Program-made: the position numbers and the translations under genes | NCBI RefSeq assembly: GCF_022899935.1 | Contig: NZ_JALJCJ010000006.1 | Span: forward strand, 62,001 to 126,000 | From: Shinella curvata | GTDB taxonomy: Bacteria; Pseudomonadota; Alphaproteobacteria; Rhizobiales; Rhizobiaceae | DNA: 64,000 nucleotides | Direction of reading: 5' to 3' | In this document: piece by piece, positions 1 to 8,145 of the stretch | How positions within the stretch are numbered: the stretch's first letter is position 1 | Layout of the letters: every line of letters begins with the position of its first letter | The notes under the pieces: generated by a model | What the model was told of the DNA's origin: nothing | The model's database searches: none | Seen by the model: the letters and a program-made list of their open reading frames with translations, nothing else

Positions 1-277
1 TTCCGTCGCCGAGATCGCAGCAAGCGTCGGCACGTCGGAGCGGGAATTATCCCGCCTGTTCCAAAGGCACCTGCAGGTGGCGCCCAGTCAATACTGGCGG
101 CAGATGCGGCTGAAAGCGGCAAAATGGATGGTTCTGAACAGCGACCGTTCCATCGCCCAGATCGCCTATGAATGCGGCTTCACGGATTGCGCTCACCTCG
201 TCAACTGGTTCCGGCGTACCTATCACATCACACCCGCAAAGCTGCGCCGCGAACACCGCGAACTCGGCCTGCGCTGA
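1..277 (+). CDS. AraC-family transcriptional regulator, C-terminal part (5' end outside window)
   Basis: The reading frame is open from the first base (frame beginning at base 2) and ends at TGA 275-277. It encodes about 91 residues forming the two helix-turn-helix units of an AraC/XylS DNA-binding domain. The first helix pair is VAEIAASVGTSERELSRLFQ, followed by the typical PSQYWRQMRLKAAKWM linker and a second unit IAQIAYECGFTDCAHLVNWF ending in a TPAKLRRE tail. The N-terminal sensor domain is not in the window, so it could be a plain AraC or a GlxA-type protein like the one at 4248. It lies just upstream of, and in the same direction as, the lyase/dehydrogenase/oxidase operon starting at 469, which it may control. 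Confidence 0.9.
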   Translation, partial: SVAEIAASVGTSERELSRLFQRHLQVAPSQYWRQMRLKAAKWMVLNSDRSIAQIAYECGFTDCAHLVNWFRRTYHITPAKLRREHRELGLR

Positions 278-364
278 TCACTCTCCCAGAACCGAGAGCC
301 GGCACCGAATGCACGCGCCTGCGCCGGTCGGCGCAGCGCGTCTCGATCTGTGTATTTTTATTGT

Positions 365-377
365 AGACATTATGTCT
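365..377. promoter_or_regulatory. Candidate operator upstream of the 469-4219 operon
   Basis: AGACAT-T-ATGTCT is a perfect inverted repeat (6-bp arms, 1-bp centre) inside an AT-rich patch about 100 bp before the first gene of the catabolic operon. The rest of 278-468 contains no gene. Which regulator binds here, if any, is unknown. AraC-type proteins usually prefer direct repeats, so a GntR- or FadR-like protein encoded elsewhere is also possible. Confidence 0.3.
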
Positions 378-468
378 TCTATCGCGCTACAGTAAGTCTA
401 TTCCGATTGACCGATGAAACGGGGAAACTCCGGCTCGGCTATCGAACCGACAATCCAGGAGGAAATCC

Positions 469-1374
469 ATGAATTTTGACGGCATCTACACGCCGGTCAT
501 CACGCCGCATCGCGCGGATGGTTCGATCGATCGGGACGCCTTCGGCCGCATGATCGAGCACCTGATCGCTTCCGGCGTTCACGGCCTGATCAATGGCGGC
601 TCGACGGGCGAATATTACGCCCAATCGATGGACGAGCGCGTGGAGATGGCCAAACTTGCCAAGGACGTGATCGGCGATCGCGTGCCGCTCGTGGTGGGCA
701 CCGTCGCAATCCGCCTGGAAGATTCGATCGTCATGGCAGAGACCGCAGCAAAGATCGGCGCAGCCGCCATCCTCGTCGGCTCGCCGCCCTATTCGGTGCC
801 GACGGAGCGGGAGAATGCGTTGAACGCGCTGGCCATCGACCGCGCCGCCGACCTGCCGATCATGCTCTACAACTATCCCGGCCGCATGGGCATCAATATG
901 GGCGAGGAATTCCTCGACCGCGTCGGCCGCAGCCGCAATTTCCAGTCGATCAAGGAAAGCTCGGGCGATATCAACCGCGTGCATCTGCTCGCCCGCGACT
1001 ATCCGCATATCCAGATGTCCTGCGGCATGGACGACCAGGCGCTCGAGTTTTTCGCCTGGGGGGCCCGGAGCTGGGTCTGCGGCGGCTCGAACTTCCTGCC
1101 CGCCGAACACATCGCGCTCTACAAGGCCTGCGTGCTCGAAGGCAACTTCGCCAAGGGCCGCCGCATCATGTCGGCGCTGATGCCGCTGATGCGCGTGCTC
1201 GAACAGGGCGGCAAGTTCATCCAGTGCATCAAGCACGGCTGCGAGATGAACGGCTTCGTCGCCGGCCCGCCGCGCGCGCCGCTCAAACCGCTGAACAAGG
1301 ATGACATGCGGCAACTGGAACAGGTGGTGCGCGTCGTCAAGCGCACGATTGCACAGATCGAAGCGGAGGCATGA
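469..1374 (+). CDS. DapA/NanA-family lyase (dihydrodipicolinate synthase family protein)
   Basis: A 301-residue TIM-barrel aldolase of the DHDPS/N-acetylneuraminate lyase family, preceded by a strong ribosome binding site (AGGAGGAAA). Family features seen are the GSTGEYYA loop near residue 45, the YNYPGRMG tyrosine segment near residue 137 and the Schiff-base lysine in SIKESSGD near residue 160. Members catalyse class I aldol cleavage, condensation or deamination of 2-oxo acids. The adjacent aldehyde dehydrogenase and FAD oxidase argue for a catabolic role, for example on a cyclic imino or 2-keto-3-deoxy acid as in hydroxyproline-type pathways, rather than lysine biosynthesis. The exact substrate cannot be read from the sequence. 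It overlaps the next gene by 4 bp. Confidence 0.9.
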   Translation: MNFDGIYTPVITPHRADGSIDRDAFGRMIEHLIASGVHGLINGGSTGEYYAQSMDERVEMAKLAKDVIGDRVPLVVGTVAIRLEDSIVMAETAAKIGAAAILVGSPPYSVPTERENALNALAIDRAADLPIMLYNYPGRMGINMGEEFLDRVGRSRNFQSIKESSGDINRVHLLARDYPHIQMSCGMDDQALEFFAWGARSWVCGGSNFLPAEHIALYKACVLEGNFAKGRRIMSALMPLMRVLEQGGKFIQCIKHGCEMNGFVAGPPRAPLKPLNKDDMRQLEQVVRVVKRTIAQIEAEA

Positions 1375-2876
1375 GCATGGGCGATCTTATGACACACGAC
1401 GAATACAAGGCGATTGCCGAAACACTCGAATTCCCGACGCAGGCCTTCATCGACGGCGCCTTCCGGCCGGCGATCTCGGGCAAGACCTTCGAGACGACCA
1501 ACCCCGCCACCGGCAAGGTTCTCGCCAAGATCGCCGCCTGTGGCCCCGAGGATGTCGACTTCGCCGTGTCCAAGGCGCGCGATGCCTTCGAGGACGGTCG
1601 CTGGTCGCGCCTGCATCCGACGGCACGCAAGGAAATCCTCATCGGCTTCGCCAGGCTCCTGAAGCGCAATGCCCGCGAACTGGCGGTGCTGGAAAGCCTC
1701 GACAGCGGCAAGACGATCTATGACTGCGAGAATGTCGACGTTCCCGAGACCATCCATTGCCTGACCTGGCATGCCGAACTGATCGACAAGATCTACGACC
1801 AGGTATCGCCGGCTTCCGACAATCACATCGCCCTGGTGGTGCGCGAGCCCGTCGGCGTCGTCGGCCTCGTGCTGCCGTGGAACTTCCCGCTTCTCATGCT
1901 CGCCTGGAAGATCGGCCCGGCACTCGCCGCCGGCAACTCGGTCATCGTCAAGCCGGCCAAGGAGACCACGCTGACGGCGCTGCGCGTCGCCGAACTCGCC
2001 ATGGAAGCCGGCATTCCGGCCGGCGTGTTCAACGTGCTGCCCGGTGGTGGCGCCGATGTCGGCGAACCGCTCGGCAAGCACATGGACGTCGACATGGTGT
2101 CGTTCACCGGCTCTACCGAGACCGGCCGCCGCTTCCCGCGCTATTCGGCCGAGTCCAACCTCAAGGAAGTCACCCTCGAAATGGGCGGCAAGAACCCGGC
2201 CGTGGTGCTTGACGATGCGGAGAACCTCGACCGCGTCGCCGCCCACCTCGTCAACGGCGCCTTCTGGAACATGGGCGAAAATTGCTCGGCCTCCTCGCGC
2301 CTGATCGTCCAGCGCGGCATCAAGGACGAACTCCTGAAGCGCATGGTGGCGCATGCCCGCGAGTGGCCGATGGGCGATCCGCTCAACCCGGAAAACCGCG
2401 TCGGCGCGCTCGTCTCCAAGGCGCATTTCGAGAAGGTCGCATCCTATCTCGAAAAGGGCCAGAAGATCGTGCTCGGCGGCAAGGCCAAGGACGGCTTCGT
2501 CGAGCCGACGATCATCGATGTCACCGACCGCGAGGCCAAGGTCGTTCGCGAGGAAATCTTCGGGCCGGTCCTGACCGTGCTGACCGTCGAGAGCTACGAC
2601 GAGGCCATCGCGCTCGCCAACGACACGGAATACGGCCTTGCCGCCTCGATCTATACCGCCAATGCCAAGCGGGCGATCCGCGGCGCCCGCGCCATCCGCG
2701 CCGGCACCGTGACCGTCAACTGCTTCGGCGAGGGCGACATCACGACGCCGTTCGGCGGTTTCAAGTCATCCGGCTTCGGCGGTCGCGACAACGGGATCCA
2801 TGCGCATGACCAGTACACGCGCATCAAGACGATCTGGATCGACCTCACCGACGATGTCGACGAGGCTGTGGCGTGA
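1371..2876 (+). CDS. NAD(P)-dependent aldehyde dehydrogenase
   Basis: A 501-residue full-length ALDH-superfamily enzyme that oxidises an aldehyde to its acid. Visible motifs are the nucleotide-binding PWNFPLLMLAWKIGPALAAG and KPAKETTLTAL segments, FTGSTETG, the general-base glutamate in VTLEMGGKNP, and the catalytic cysteine in MGENCSASSR. The C-terminal EEIFGPVLTV and FGGFKSSGFGGRD segments are also present. It resembles gamma-glutamyl-gamma-aminobutyraldehyde-type dehydrogenases (PuuC-like). The ATG at 1371 sits in the ATGA overlap with the upstream lyase; ATGs at 1377 and 1389 are alternatives. It also overlaps the following oxidase by 4 bp (GTGA), so the three genes are probably translationally coupled. 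Confidence 0.93.
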   Translation: MSMGDLMTHDEYKAIAETLEFPTQAFIDGAFRPAISGKTFETTNPATGKVLAKIAACGPEDVDFAVSKARDAFEDGRWSRLHPTARKEILIGFARLLKRNARELAVLESLDSGKTIYDCENVDVPETIHCLTWHAELIDKIYDQVSPASDNHIALVVREPVGVVGLVLPWNFPLLMLAWKIGPALAAGNSVIVKPAKETTLTALRVAELAMEAGIPAGVFNVLPGGGADVGEPLGKHMDVDMVSFTGSTETGRRFPRYSAESNLKEVTLEMGGKNPAVVLDDAENLDRVAAHLVNGAFWNMGENCSASSRLIVQRGIKDELLKRMVAHAREWPMGDPLNPENRVGALVSKAHFEKVASYLEKGQKIVLGGKAKDGFVEPTIIDVTDREAKVVREEIFGPVLTVLTVESYDEAIALANDTEYGLAASIYTANAKRAIRGARAIRAGTVTVNCFGEGDITTPFGGFKSSGFGGRDNGIHAHDQYTRIKTIWIDLTDDVDEAVA

Positions 2877-4219
2877 CCACCCTTGAGGCCAGAAGACTGC
2901 CGGTCCATCGCGGGCCGGCAGCCTGGAGCGCTATCCTTCCCGATCAGCCGCTGCCGGTAAGGATCGAGGAAAATTACGCGGTCGACGTCGCTATCGTCGG
3001 CAGCGGCTTTGCCGGCCTCTCCGCCGCGCGCCGGCTTCATCAGATCGATCCCAAAATCCGTGTCGCCGTGATCGATGCGGGACGGCTGGCGGAAGGCGCA
3101 TCGGGGCGCAATTCCGGCTTCATGATTGACCTGCCGCACGATGTCTCCTCTGAGGACTATTCCGGCAAGGGCCTAGAGGCCGACCGGAAGACCATCGATC
3201 TCAACCGAGCGGCTATCGCCTTCGCACGGTCCGCTGTCGAAGAATACGGCATCGATCCCGCCTGGTTCGACCCGGCCGGCAAGATCAACGGTGCGGCGAG
3301 CGGCAAGGCCCATGCCCTGAATGCCAGCTACGCCGCCCATCTCAGGCACCTCGGCGAGGCAAGCGAAATACTCGACGAGAAGGCGATGCTTGATGTGACC
3401 GGCAGCCGGCATTATCGCTCCGGCCTCTATACGCCCGGCACGGTCATGATCCAGCCGGCGGGCTATATCCGTTCCGTCGGCGAAGGGCTGCGCAAGGCGG
3501 GTGTTCTTATCTTCGAGGAATCCCCTGTCTCACGCATCGCCCAGACGGGACAGAGTTGGGAACTGACGACGCCGCGCGGGAAAGTCAGCGCCGCCAAGGT
3601 GATCCTCGCCAACAACGGCCACCTTGAAAGCTTCGGTTTCAAGCGCGGCCGGCTGATGCATATCTTCCTCTACGCCTCGATGACGGCGGAACTCGACCGC
3701 AGCACGCTTGCAAAGCTTGGTGGCCAGCCGCGCTGGGGCATCACGCCCTCCGATCCGATGGGCACGACCATGCGCAAAATCGATACCGCCCAGGGCGGCA
3801 ACCGCATCGTCACCCGCACCTGCGCCACCTTCCTGCCGGGCATGGTCGCGCCGGAAGCCGCTCTCGCCCGCACCGCGCGCGTCCATCGGCGCAAGTTCGC
3901 CGATCGGTTTCCAGCTCTTGCCGATGTGCCGATGGAGTTCACTTGGGCCGGCCATCTCTGCCTGACCTGGAACGGCGTCTCGGTCATGCGGGAACTGGAG
4001 AAAGGCCTGTTCTCGGCCGTCGGCTGCAACGGTCTTGGCACCGTGCGCAGCACGTTGTTGGGCATCGGCGCGGCAGATCTCCTCGCTGGCAACCCCTCGG
4101 ACGCCTCAGCCCATTTCCTCGCCGAAGACGAACCGGCAAAACTCGCCCCATCCCCTTTCGCCCAAATTGGCGCAAACCTCTACATGAAATGGCGGGAATG
4201 GCTGGCGCGCCAGCAATAG
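2873..4219 (+). CDS. FAD-dependent oxidoreductase (DAO/gamma-glutamylputrescine-oxidase type)
   Basis: A 448-residue flavoprotein. The dinucleotide fold DVAIVGSGFAGLSAARRL lies near residue 38, followed by the acidic strand end VAVIDAGRLAEGASGRNSGF, which is typical of DAO-family amine and amino-acid oxidases such as PuuB/OrdL. The C-terminal FAD-contact region reads LFSAVGCNGLGTVRSTLLG. It starts with GTG in the GTGA overlap with the aldehyde dehydrogenase. A likely scheme is oxidative deamination of an amino compound by this enzyme, oxidation of the product aldehyde by the dehydrogenase and aldolase-type cleavage by the lyase. Order and substrate are inference. Confidence 0.9.
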   Translation: MTTLEARRLPVHRGPAAWSAILPDQPLPVRIEENYAVDVAIVGSGFAGLSAARRLHQIDPKIRVAVIDAGRLAEGASGRNSGFMIDLPHDVSSEDYSGKGLEADRKTIDLNRAAIAFARSAVEEYGIDPAWFDPAGKINGAASGKAHALNASYAAHLRHLGEASEILDEKAMLDVTGSRHYRSGLYTPGTVMIQPAGYIRSVGEGLRKAGVLIFEESPVSRIAQTGQSWELTTPRGKVSAAKVILANNGHLESFGFKRGRLMHIFLYASMTAELDRSTLAKLGGQPRWGITPSDPMGTTMRKIDTAQGGNRIVTRTCATFLPGMVAPEAALARTARVHRRKFADRFPALADVPMEFTWAGHLCLTWNGVSVMRELEKGLFSAVGCNGLGTVRSTLLGIGAADLLAGNPSDASAHFLAEDEPAKLAPSPFAQIGANLYMKWREWLARQQ

Positions 4220-4247
4220 CGCCGCCTCTGCGAAGGGAGCCGCAACA

Positions 4248-5258
4248 ATGATCAAAGCCGCCCAGAACGCGCCCGCCCTACGGATAGGTTTCGTCCTGGC
4301 CAAGCGTTTCACCCTGTCGGCCATGGCGCTCTTCGTCGACACGTTGCGCCTCGCCGCCGATCAGGACGACGGCTCCCGCAAGATCCGATGCGATTGGGAC
4401 GTGCTGTCTCATGGCCGCGGTTTCGTCACATCAAGCTGCGGCGTGCAGGTCGCCTCCAACGCCGAATTGATCGACCCGCGCAAGTACACCCATATCGTTG
4501 TTGTCGGCGGCCTGCTGAAGGTCGAAGAGCCGCTCGACGCCGCAATGACCAACTATCTTCGCAAGGCCGCACAGACCGGCGTCGGCCTTGTCGGCCTGTG
4601 TACGGGCAGCTTCCTTCTCGCCGAGGCCGGGCTCTTGAAGAACCACACAGCCTGTGTCAGTTGGCTGCATCACAAAGAATTCACGCGGCGCTTTCCACAT
4701 TTGAAGGTTACGAGCGAGCAGATTTTCAATCTCGACGATCGCCTCGCGACCTGTGCGGGAGGAAGCGCTTCGGCCGATCTCGCCGCCGCCCTTGTGCGGC
4801 GCCATATCGGCGAAAGCGCCGAGAGAAATGCGACCGAGATTCTGCAAATTTCACACCGGCGGGAAGCGACTGACGCCCAGGCGCGAAAACCCCTCGGCAT
4901 CGAGGTTGGCGACCGCCGCGTGCACCAGACGCTGCTGCTGATGGAGCAGCATATGGAGGATGTGCTGCCGGTGGGCGCGCTTGCAACACTCATCGGTCTT
5001 TCACGACGCCAACTGGAGCGGCTTTTCCTCGAATGCCTCGAGGCGTCGCCCAGCGCGATCTATCTGCGCCTGCGCCTGGAGAGTGCGCGGCGCATGATGG
5101 TTGACGAACCAAAGCGCCCACTGATCGACATCGCGCTCGCCAACGGTTTCTCAGGACCGTCGCATTTCTCCATCCGCTTTCGCGCGCACTTCGCCATCAG
5201 CCCGACGGAAGCCCGACATCTCGACAGTCTGGGGAAGATGAAAAGCCAGACGCAGTGA
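4248..5258 (+). CDS. GlxA-family transcriptional regulator (DJ-1/PfpI domain plus AraC HTH)
   Basis: A 336-residue regulator with an N-terminal DJ-1/PfpI-like domain (about 12-180). Its nucleophile elbow GLCTGSFLLAEAGLL retains the cysteine. A C-terminal AraC double helix-turn-helix (about 235-325) includes ALATLIGLSRRQLERLF and IDIALANGFSGPSHFSIRFR. Such proteins commonly regulate catabolism of quaternary amines and amino acids (GbdR, ArgR, CdhR types). It follows the oxidase by 28 bp in the same direction with a good ribosome binding site (GAAGGGAG). It is probably the local activator of the 469-4219 operon, which would then have AraC-type regulators on both sides. Confidence 0.9.
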   Translation: MIKAAQNAPALRIGFVLAKRFTLSAMALFVDTLRLAADQDDGSRKIRCDWDVLSHGRGFVTSSCGVQVASNAELIDPRKYTHIVVVGGLLKVEEPLDAAMTNYLRKAAQTGVGLVGLCTGSFLLAEAGLLKNHTACVSWLHHKEFTRRFPHLKVTSEQIFNLDDRLATCAGGSASADLAAALVRRHIGESAERNATEILQISHRREATDAQARKPLGIEVGDRRVHQTLLLMEQHMEDVLPVGALATLIGLSRRQLERLFLECLEASPSAIYLRLRLESARRMMVDEPKRPLIDIALANGFSGPSHFSIRFRAHFAISPTEARHLDSLGKMKSQTQ

Positions 5259-5514
5259 GCAGACATTTCGCGACTCCGAGCCGCACCTCGCAGACAGAAA
5301 GGCTGGGCAACCTGTTTGTCCTTTGACAGACGCGCAGCCATGGTGCGCCGTCCGAGATCGGCGTTGTTGTTGCGGAGATGTCGGGGCTTCAGGCCGCTTA
5401 GATTTGAATCGGATGGTAAGTTGAGACACATCGCGCGGGTCGCTGACGCGATATCGCTTACCCCAGCTTATTGAAACTATTGACGAACAGCCCCTCAATG
5501 CGGAGATTGCCGCC
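5259..5514. other. Intergenic segment, no recognisable gene
   Basis: Between the GlxA-type gene and the kinase remnant. Short open frames exist on both strands, but none shows a ribosome binding site, codon pattern or motif I can recognise. On the minus strand the kinase frame runs on through this stretch without resembling a kinase, which is consistent with decayed or foreign sequence. Confidence 0.4.
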
Positions 5515-5932
5515 CGACCGAGGTGGGAAAATGTCAGGAGGTCATCGACAAGCTCACCCGCGGCCAGAGCCGACTCGGAAATCATCTGAAGATAGTGGCG
5601 CGAGCGCTTGCCGAGATTCTTCTCCCGCTCCGTAAGGAGCTGGGAGAAGCCGACGATATGGCGGAACGGCGCCCGCAGGTCATGCGAGATCGAATAGGAA
5701 AAGGCTTGCAATTCCTTGTTGGACTTCTGGAGGTCAGCGGCAAGCCTGGCCATTTGCTCGGCCAGACGGCATCGCGAAGAACGTGATCCATCGCAAAGCG
5801 AAATCTGCCGAGAAAGGCGAGATATCGGCGATATTCCTCAACGCTTTCAAATGCGCCGACTGCGGAGTCTAGCTTCTCGTGCTTGTCTCGCGTTCGACCC
5901 CGAAGCGCGAACCGCCTTTCACTGTGCCTCAT
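5515..5932 (-). pseudogene. Heme oxygenase / bacteriophytochrome-type kinase remnant (internal deletion)
   Basis: Reading leftward from ATG 5932, about 54 residues look like the start of a biliverdin-forming heme oxygenase (LRGRTRDKHEKLDSAVGAF, then EEYRRYLAFLGRFRFAMDHVL). Near 5770-5780 the homology stops. In a shifted frame the sequence becomes a histidine-kinase dimerisation domain (RLAEQMARLAADLQKSNKEL, then SYSISHDLRAPFRHIVGFSQ with the phospho-acceptor histidine, ending VDDLLTFSHLGR near 5520). The ATP-binding domain is absent. Alphaproteobacteria often encode heme oxygenase directly before a bacteriophytochrome kinase. The simplest reading is one deletion that removed most of both genes, including the photosensory part. 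Assignment of the kinase to a phytochrome is inference from this order. Confidence 0.7.
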
Positions 5933-6039
5933 GTGCCCCCGTTGAGAGAAGCGGATCGTCCTTCAACTGCGTGGAAATATTTCCCACGCGATGATCTTAC
6001 CAGAATGAAGGGCCGGAAGCACCTGAAAAGCTTAAACGA

Positions 6040-7371
6040 TTAGGCGCTCTGCAAATTTCGGAATATTCGATCCGATTCCCCTCGGACGGACCAGGGCCGC
6101 ATAACTCCACCCAGGCTTTCGCCAACAGCCAAGCCCGCCTGAATGGCATCCTCATGGAAGCCGGATCCGAAATAGGATCCGCAGAACCATGTATTGGCTT
6201 CGCCCTGCAGCGACCAGAGCTGCTTTTGCGCGGCAAGCGTCGCGGCATTGAAGAGAGGATGCTGGTAAAGCCCACGCCAGATCACCTTGTCTTCGGCGGG
6301 GGCATGTAGGGGGCTCAGCGTGACGAAGTAGGGATGCGGATCGGAAATTCCCTGCAAGCGGTTCATCCAGTAGGTGACACAGGGCTTGCGCCACGTCGCG
6401 CCATCACGTCCCGACTGCGCGAGGTAGTTCCAGCTTGCCCAGACACGCTTGCGGTTTGGCATCAGGGTTTGATCTCGGTGGAGGACCGTCTCGTTGTCGC
6501 CATAGGCGAATGTGCTCAACAGTTCTGCTTCGCGTTGAGAGCGATCGGCAAGCATTTTCAGCGCCTGGTCGGCATGAGCGCCGATCACGACATGATCGAA
6601 CCATTCAGCCTCGGCGCCATCTATGGAAACCTCCACCGCGCCGTTGACGCGGCGGATCGCTCTCACCGGCGTGTTGGTCCGGATCCTCTCGCGGAATGGC
6701 TCCGTCAAGCGCTCGACATAGGCGCGGCTGCCGCCATCGACTGTCCGCCAGATGGGCCGCCGCACGAATTTCAGCAGACCGTGGTTCTCACAGAAGCGCA
6801 CGAAGGAAAGCGCCGGATAGTTGCCGATCTCAAGCGCCGGCGTCGACCAGATTGCAGCCGCCATCGGGTAGAGATGGTCTTCTCGAAACGCCCTCCCGAA
6901 GCCGGCGCTGTCAAGATAGTCGTCGAGGCTCGCGGAAGGATCGAGTTCGCGCACGCCGCTTGGTGCCTGACGGTAGAAGCGCACGAGGTCGCGCAGCATT
7001 GACCAGAAGCGCGGGCTGGCAAGGTTGCGTCGCTGGGCGAAAAGGCCGGCAAGGTTCGTTCCGGCATATTCCAGTTGCCCGCCGTCCATCGACACGGCAA
7101 AGGACATATCCGACGCCTTCGTCGGCACCTCTAGATGCGCAAACAGAGCCGTGAGATTGGGGTAGGTCACTTCGTTGTAGACGATAAAGCCCGTATCGAC
7201 CGGGGCGCCGCCCGTGTCCACCGTGTGAGAATGGCCGCCGATACGATTGTCGGCCTCGAAAACAGTGACTTCGTGGCGCTGCGACAGCAACCACGCCGCT
7301 GAAAGGCCGGCAATGCCCGTTCCGACAACCGCGATTTTGAGTGGCCGGTCCGATTGAGGAAAATGGCGCAT
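6040..7371 (-). CDS. NAD(P)/FAD-dependent oxidoreductase (amine-oxidase fold) of the lipid-modification island
   Basis: About 443 residues. The N-terminal dinucleotide fold is IAVVGTGIAGLSAAWLLS, followed by VTVFEADNRIGGHSHTVD, diagnostic of the flavin amine oxidase/phytoene-desaturase-like fold. C-terminal FAD contacts are in the GSYFGSGFHEDAIQAGLAVG segment. ATG 7371 is chosen because an AAAGGA ribosome binding site precedes it and the candidate sigma promoter at 7417-7445 would give a short leader; an in-frame ATG at 7446 lies upstream of that promoter. Homologues are repeatedly found with DUF1365 and cyclopropane-synthase-like genes, as here, suggesting oxidation of a membrane acyl chain. 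The reaction is not known from the sequence. Confidence 0.88.
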   Translation of the reverse strand: MRHFPQSDRPLKIAVVGTGIAGLSAAWLLSQRHEVTVFEADNRIGGHSHTVDTGGAPVDTGFIVYNEVTYPNLTALFAHLEVPTKASDMSFAVSMDGGQLEYAGTNLAGLFAQRRNLASPRFWSMLRDLVRFYRQAPSGVRELDPSASLDDYLDSAGFGRAFREDHLYPMAAAIWSTPALEIGNYPALSFVRFCENHGLLKFVRRPIWRTVDGGSRAYVERLTEPFRERIRTNTPVRAIRRVNGAVEVSIDGAEAEWFDHVVIGAHADQALKMLADRSQREAELLSTFAYGDNETVLHRDQTLMPNRKRVWASWNYLAQSGRDGATWRKPCVTYWMNRLQGISDPHPYFVTLSPLHAPAEDKVIWRGLYQHPLFNAATLAAQKQLWSLQGEANTWFCGSYFGSGFHEDAIQAGLAVGESLGGVMRPWSVRGESDRIFRNLQSA

Positions 7372-7416
7372 GACGATCCTTTTGCGGCTTTCGAACTCTG
7401 GACATTTATCTGTATC

Positions 7417-7445
7417 CTTTACGAGCGCAGGGATCTGACGGATCA
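7417..7445 (-). promoter_or_regulatory. Candidate ECF (RpoE/ChrR-type) promoter for the oxidoreductase gene
   Basis: Read on the minus strand, TGATCC (7445-7440) is followed by exactly 18 bases and TAAAG (7421-7417). The Rhodobacter sphaeroides RpoE/ChrR singlet-oxygen promoter consensus is TGATCC-N18-TAAGA. Transcription would start near 7410, about 40 bases before the ATG at 7371. It faces the matching promoter at 7472-7500. Confidence 0.7.
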
Positions 7446-7471
7446 CTGCGGAAGACCTATTTCGTGGCGTG

Positions 7472-7500
7472 TGATCCGCTTGCGAAACCGCCGCGTAGAA
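7472..7500 (+). promoter_or_regulatory. Candidate autoregulatory ECF promoter for the sigma/anti-sigma operon
   Basis: TGATCC (7472-7477), 18 bases, TAGAA (7496-7500), the same pattern as on the opposite strand at 7445-7417. Its predicted start site falls at about 7507, the position of the first in-frame ATG of the sigma gene. The message would therefore be leaderless, or the true start codon lies further in (GTG at 7576/7579 or ATG at 7630). Confidence 0.7.
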
Positions 7501-7506
7501 GGACCC

Positions 7507-8145
7507 ATGAATGAAGTTTTCAGCCCGATACAGTTTGACCGCAAACCAGATGTGCCGACAGGCCGGCGGCTTGCCGTGGTGAGTTCAAGGGACGTACAAC
7601 AGCCCCCCTCGCCCGATGCACTGGTTGAAATGATGCTGAAGGTCGCGCAAGCTCGGGACCGGCAGGCTTTTGCCCTTCTCTTCCGCTACTTCGGACCGAA
7701 GCTGAAGACTTTCTTCCTGCGCTGGACGATGTCGTCCCTCGTGGCGGAGGATCTCGTGCAGGAGACCATGCTGACCGTTTGGCGCAAGGCATCGTATTTC
7801 GATGCGGATCGTGCGGGAGTGGCGACCTGGATTTTCACGGTCGCGCGCAACATTCGCATCGACCACCTGCGACGGCACAGAGATCCATCGGCTCTGCCGC
7901 CAGATCCTGAGACAGCGATGGATACGGTCGAAGATGGAATGCTCGGAGCCGAACGGGATGCGGCGGTGCGCGACGCACTGACCGTCCTCTCGTCCGAGCA
8001 ACAGACCATCATCCGACTGTCGTATTTCAGCGAGAAATCTCAGACCGAAATCGCCGATGAACTGGGTATCCCGCTCGGCACCGTGAAATCTAGAACACGC
8101 CTGGCCATGAACCGGCTTCGCGCGCTGCTGGAAGACAAATCATGA
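7507..8145 (+). CDS. rpoE: ECF sigma factor, RpoE/ChrR-partnered type
   Basis: Up to 212 residues. Region 2 covers FALLFRYFGPKLKTFFLRW, AEDLVQETMLTVWRKASYFD and VATWIFTVARNIRIDHLRR. Region 4 covers LSSEQQTIIRLSYFSEKSQT and IADELGIPLGTVKSRTRLAM. It overlaps by ATGA the gene for a ChrR-like zinc anti-sigma, the arrangement of the singlet-oxygen-responsive RpoE-ChrR pair (ECF11). ATG 7507 gives an N-terminal extension of about 40 residues relative to usual lengths, and the -10 element ends only 6 bp before it, so the start is uncertain. It is expected to transcribe the surrounding lipid genes through the promoters noted here. Confidence 0.93.
   Translation: MNEVFSPIQFDRKPDVPTGRRLAVVSSRDVQQPPSPDALVEMMLKVAQARDRQAFALLFRYFGPKLKTFFLRWTMSSLVAEDLVQETMLTVWRKASYFDADRAGVATWIFTVARNIRIDHLRRHRDPSALPPDPETAMDTVEDGMLGAERDAAVRDALTVLSSEQQTIIRLSYFSEKSQTEIADELGIPLGTVKSRTRLAMNRLRALLEDKS

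Noticed and set aside
439-1314. Long open frame on the minus strand opposite the DapA-family gene (similar ones oppose the aldehyde dehydrogenase, SulP and ABC genes, e.g. 24582-26105)
   Set aside because: High-GC genes leave long stop-free antisense frames. These show no domain, are rich in His/Arg/Asp/Gly, lack ribosome binding sites, and fully overlap genes with clear motifs.
5151-5514. Continuation of the kinase frame past 5515 as a real C-terminal domain
   Set aside because: Residues after VDDLLTFSHLGR show no N, G1 or G2 boxes, are rich in Arg/Ser, and overlap the GlxA-type gene on the other strand.
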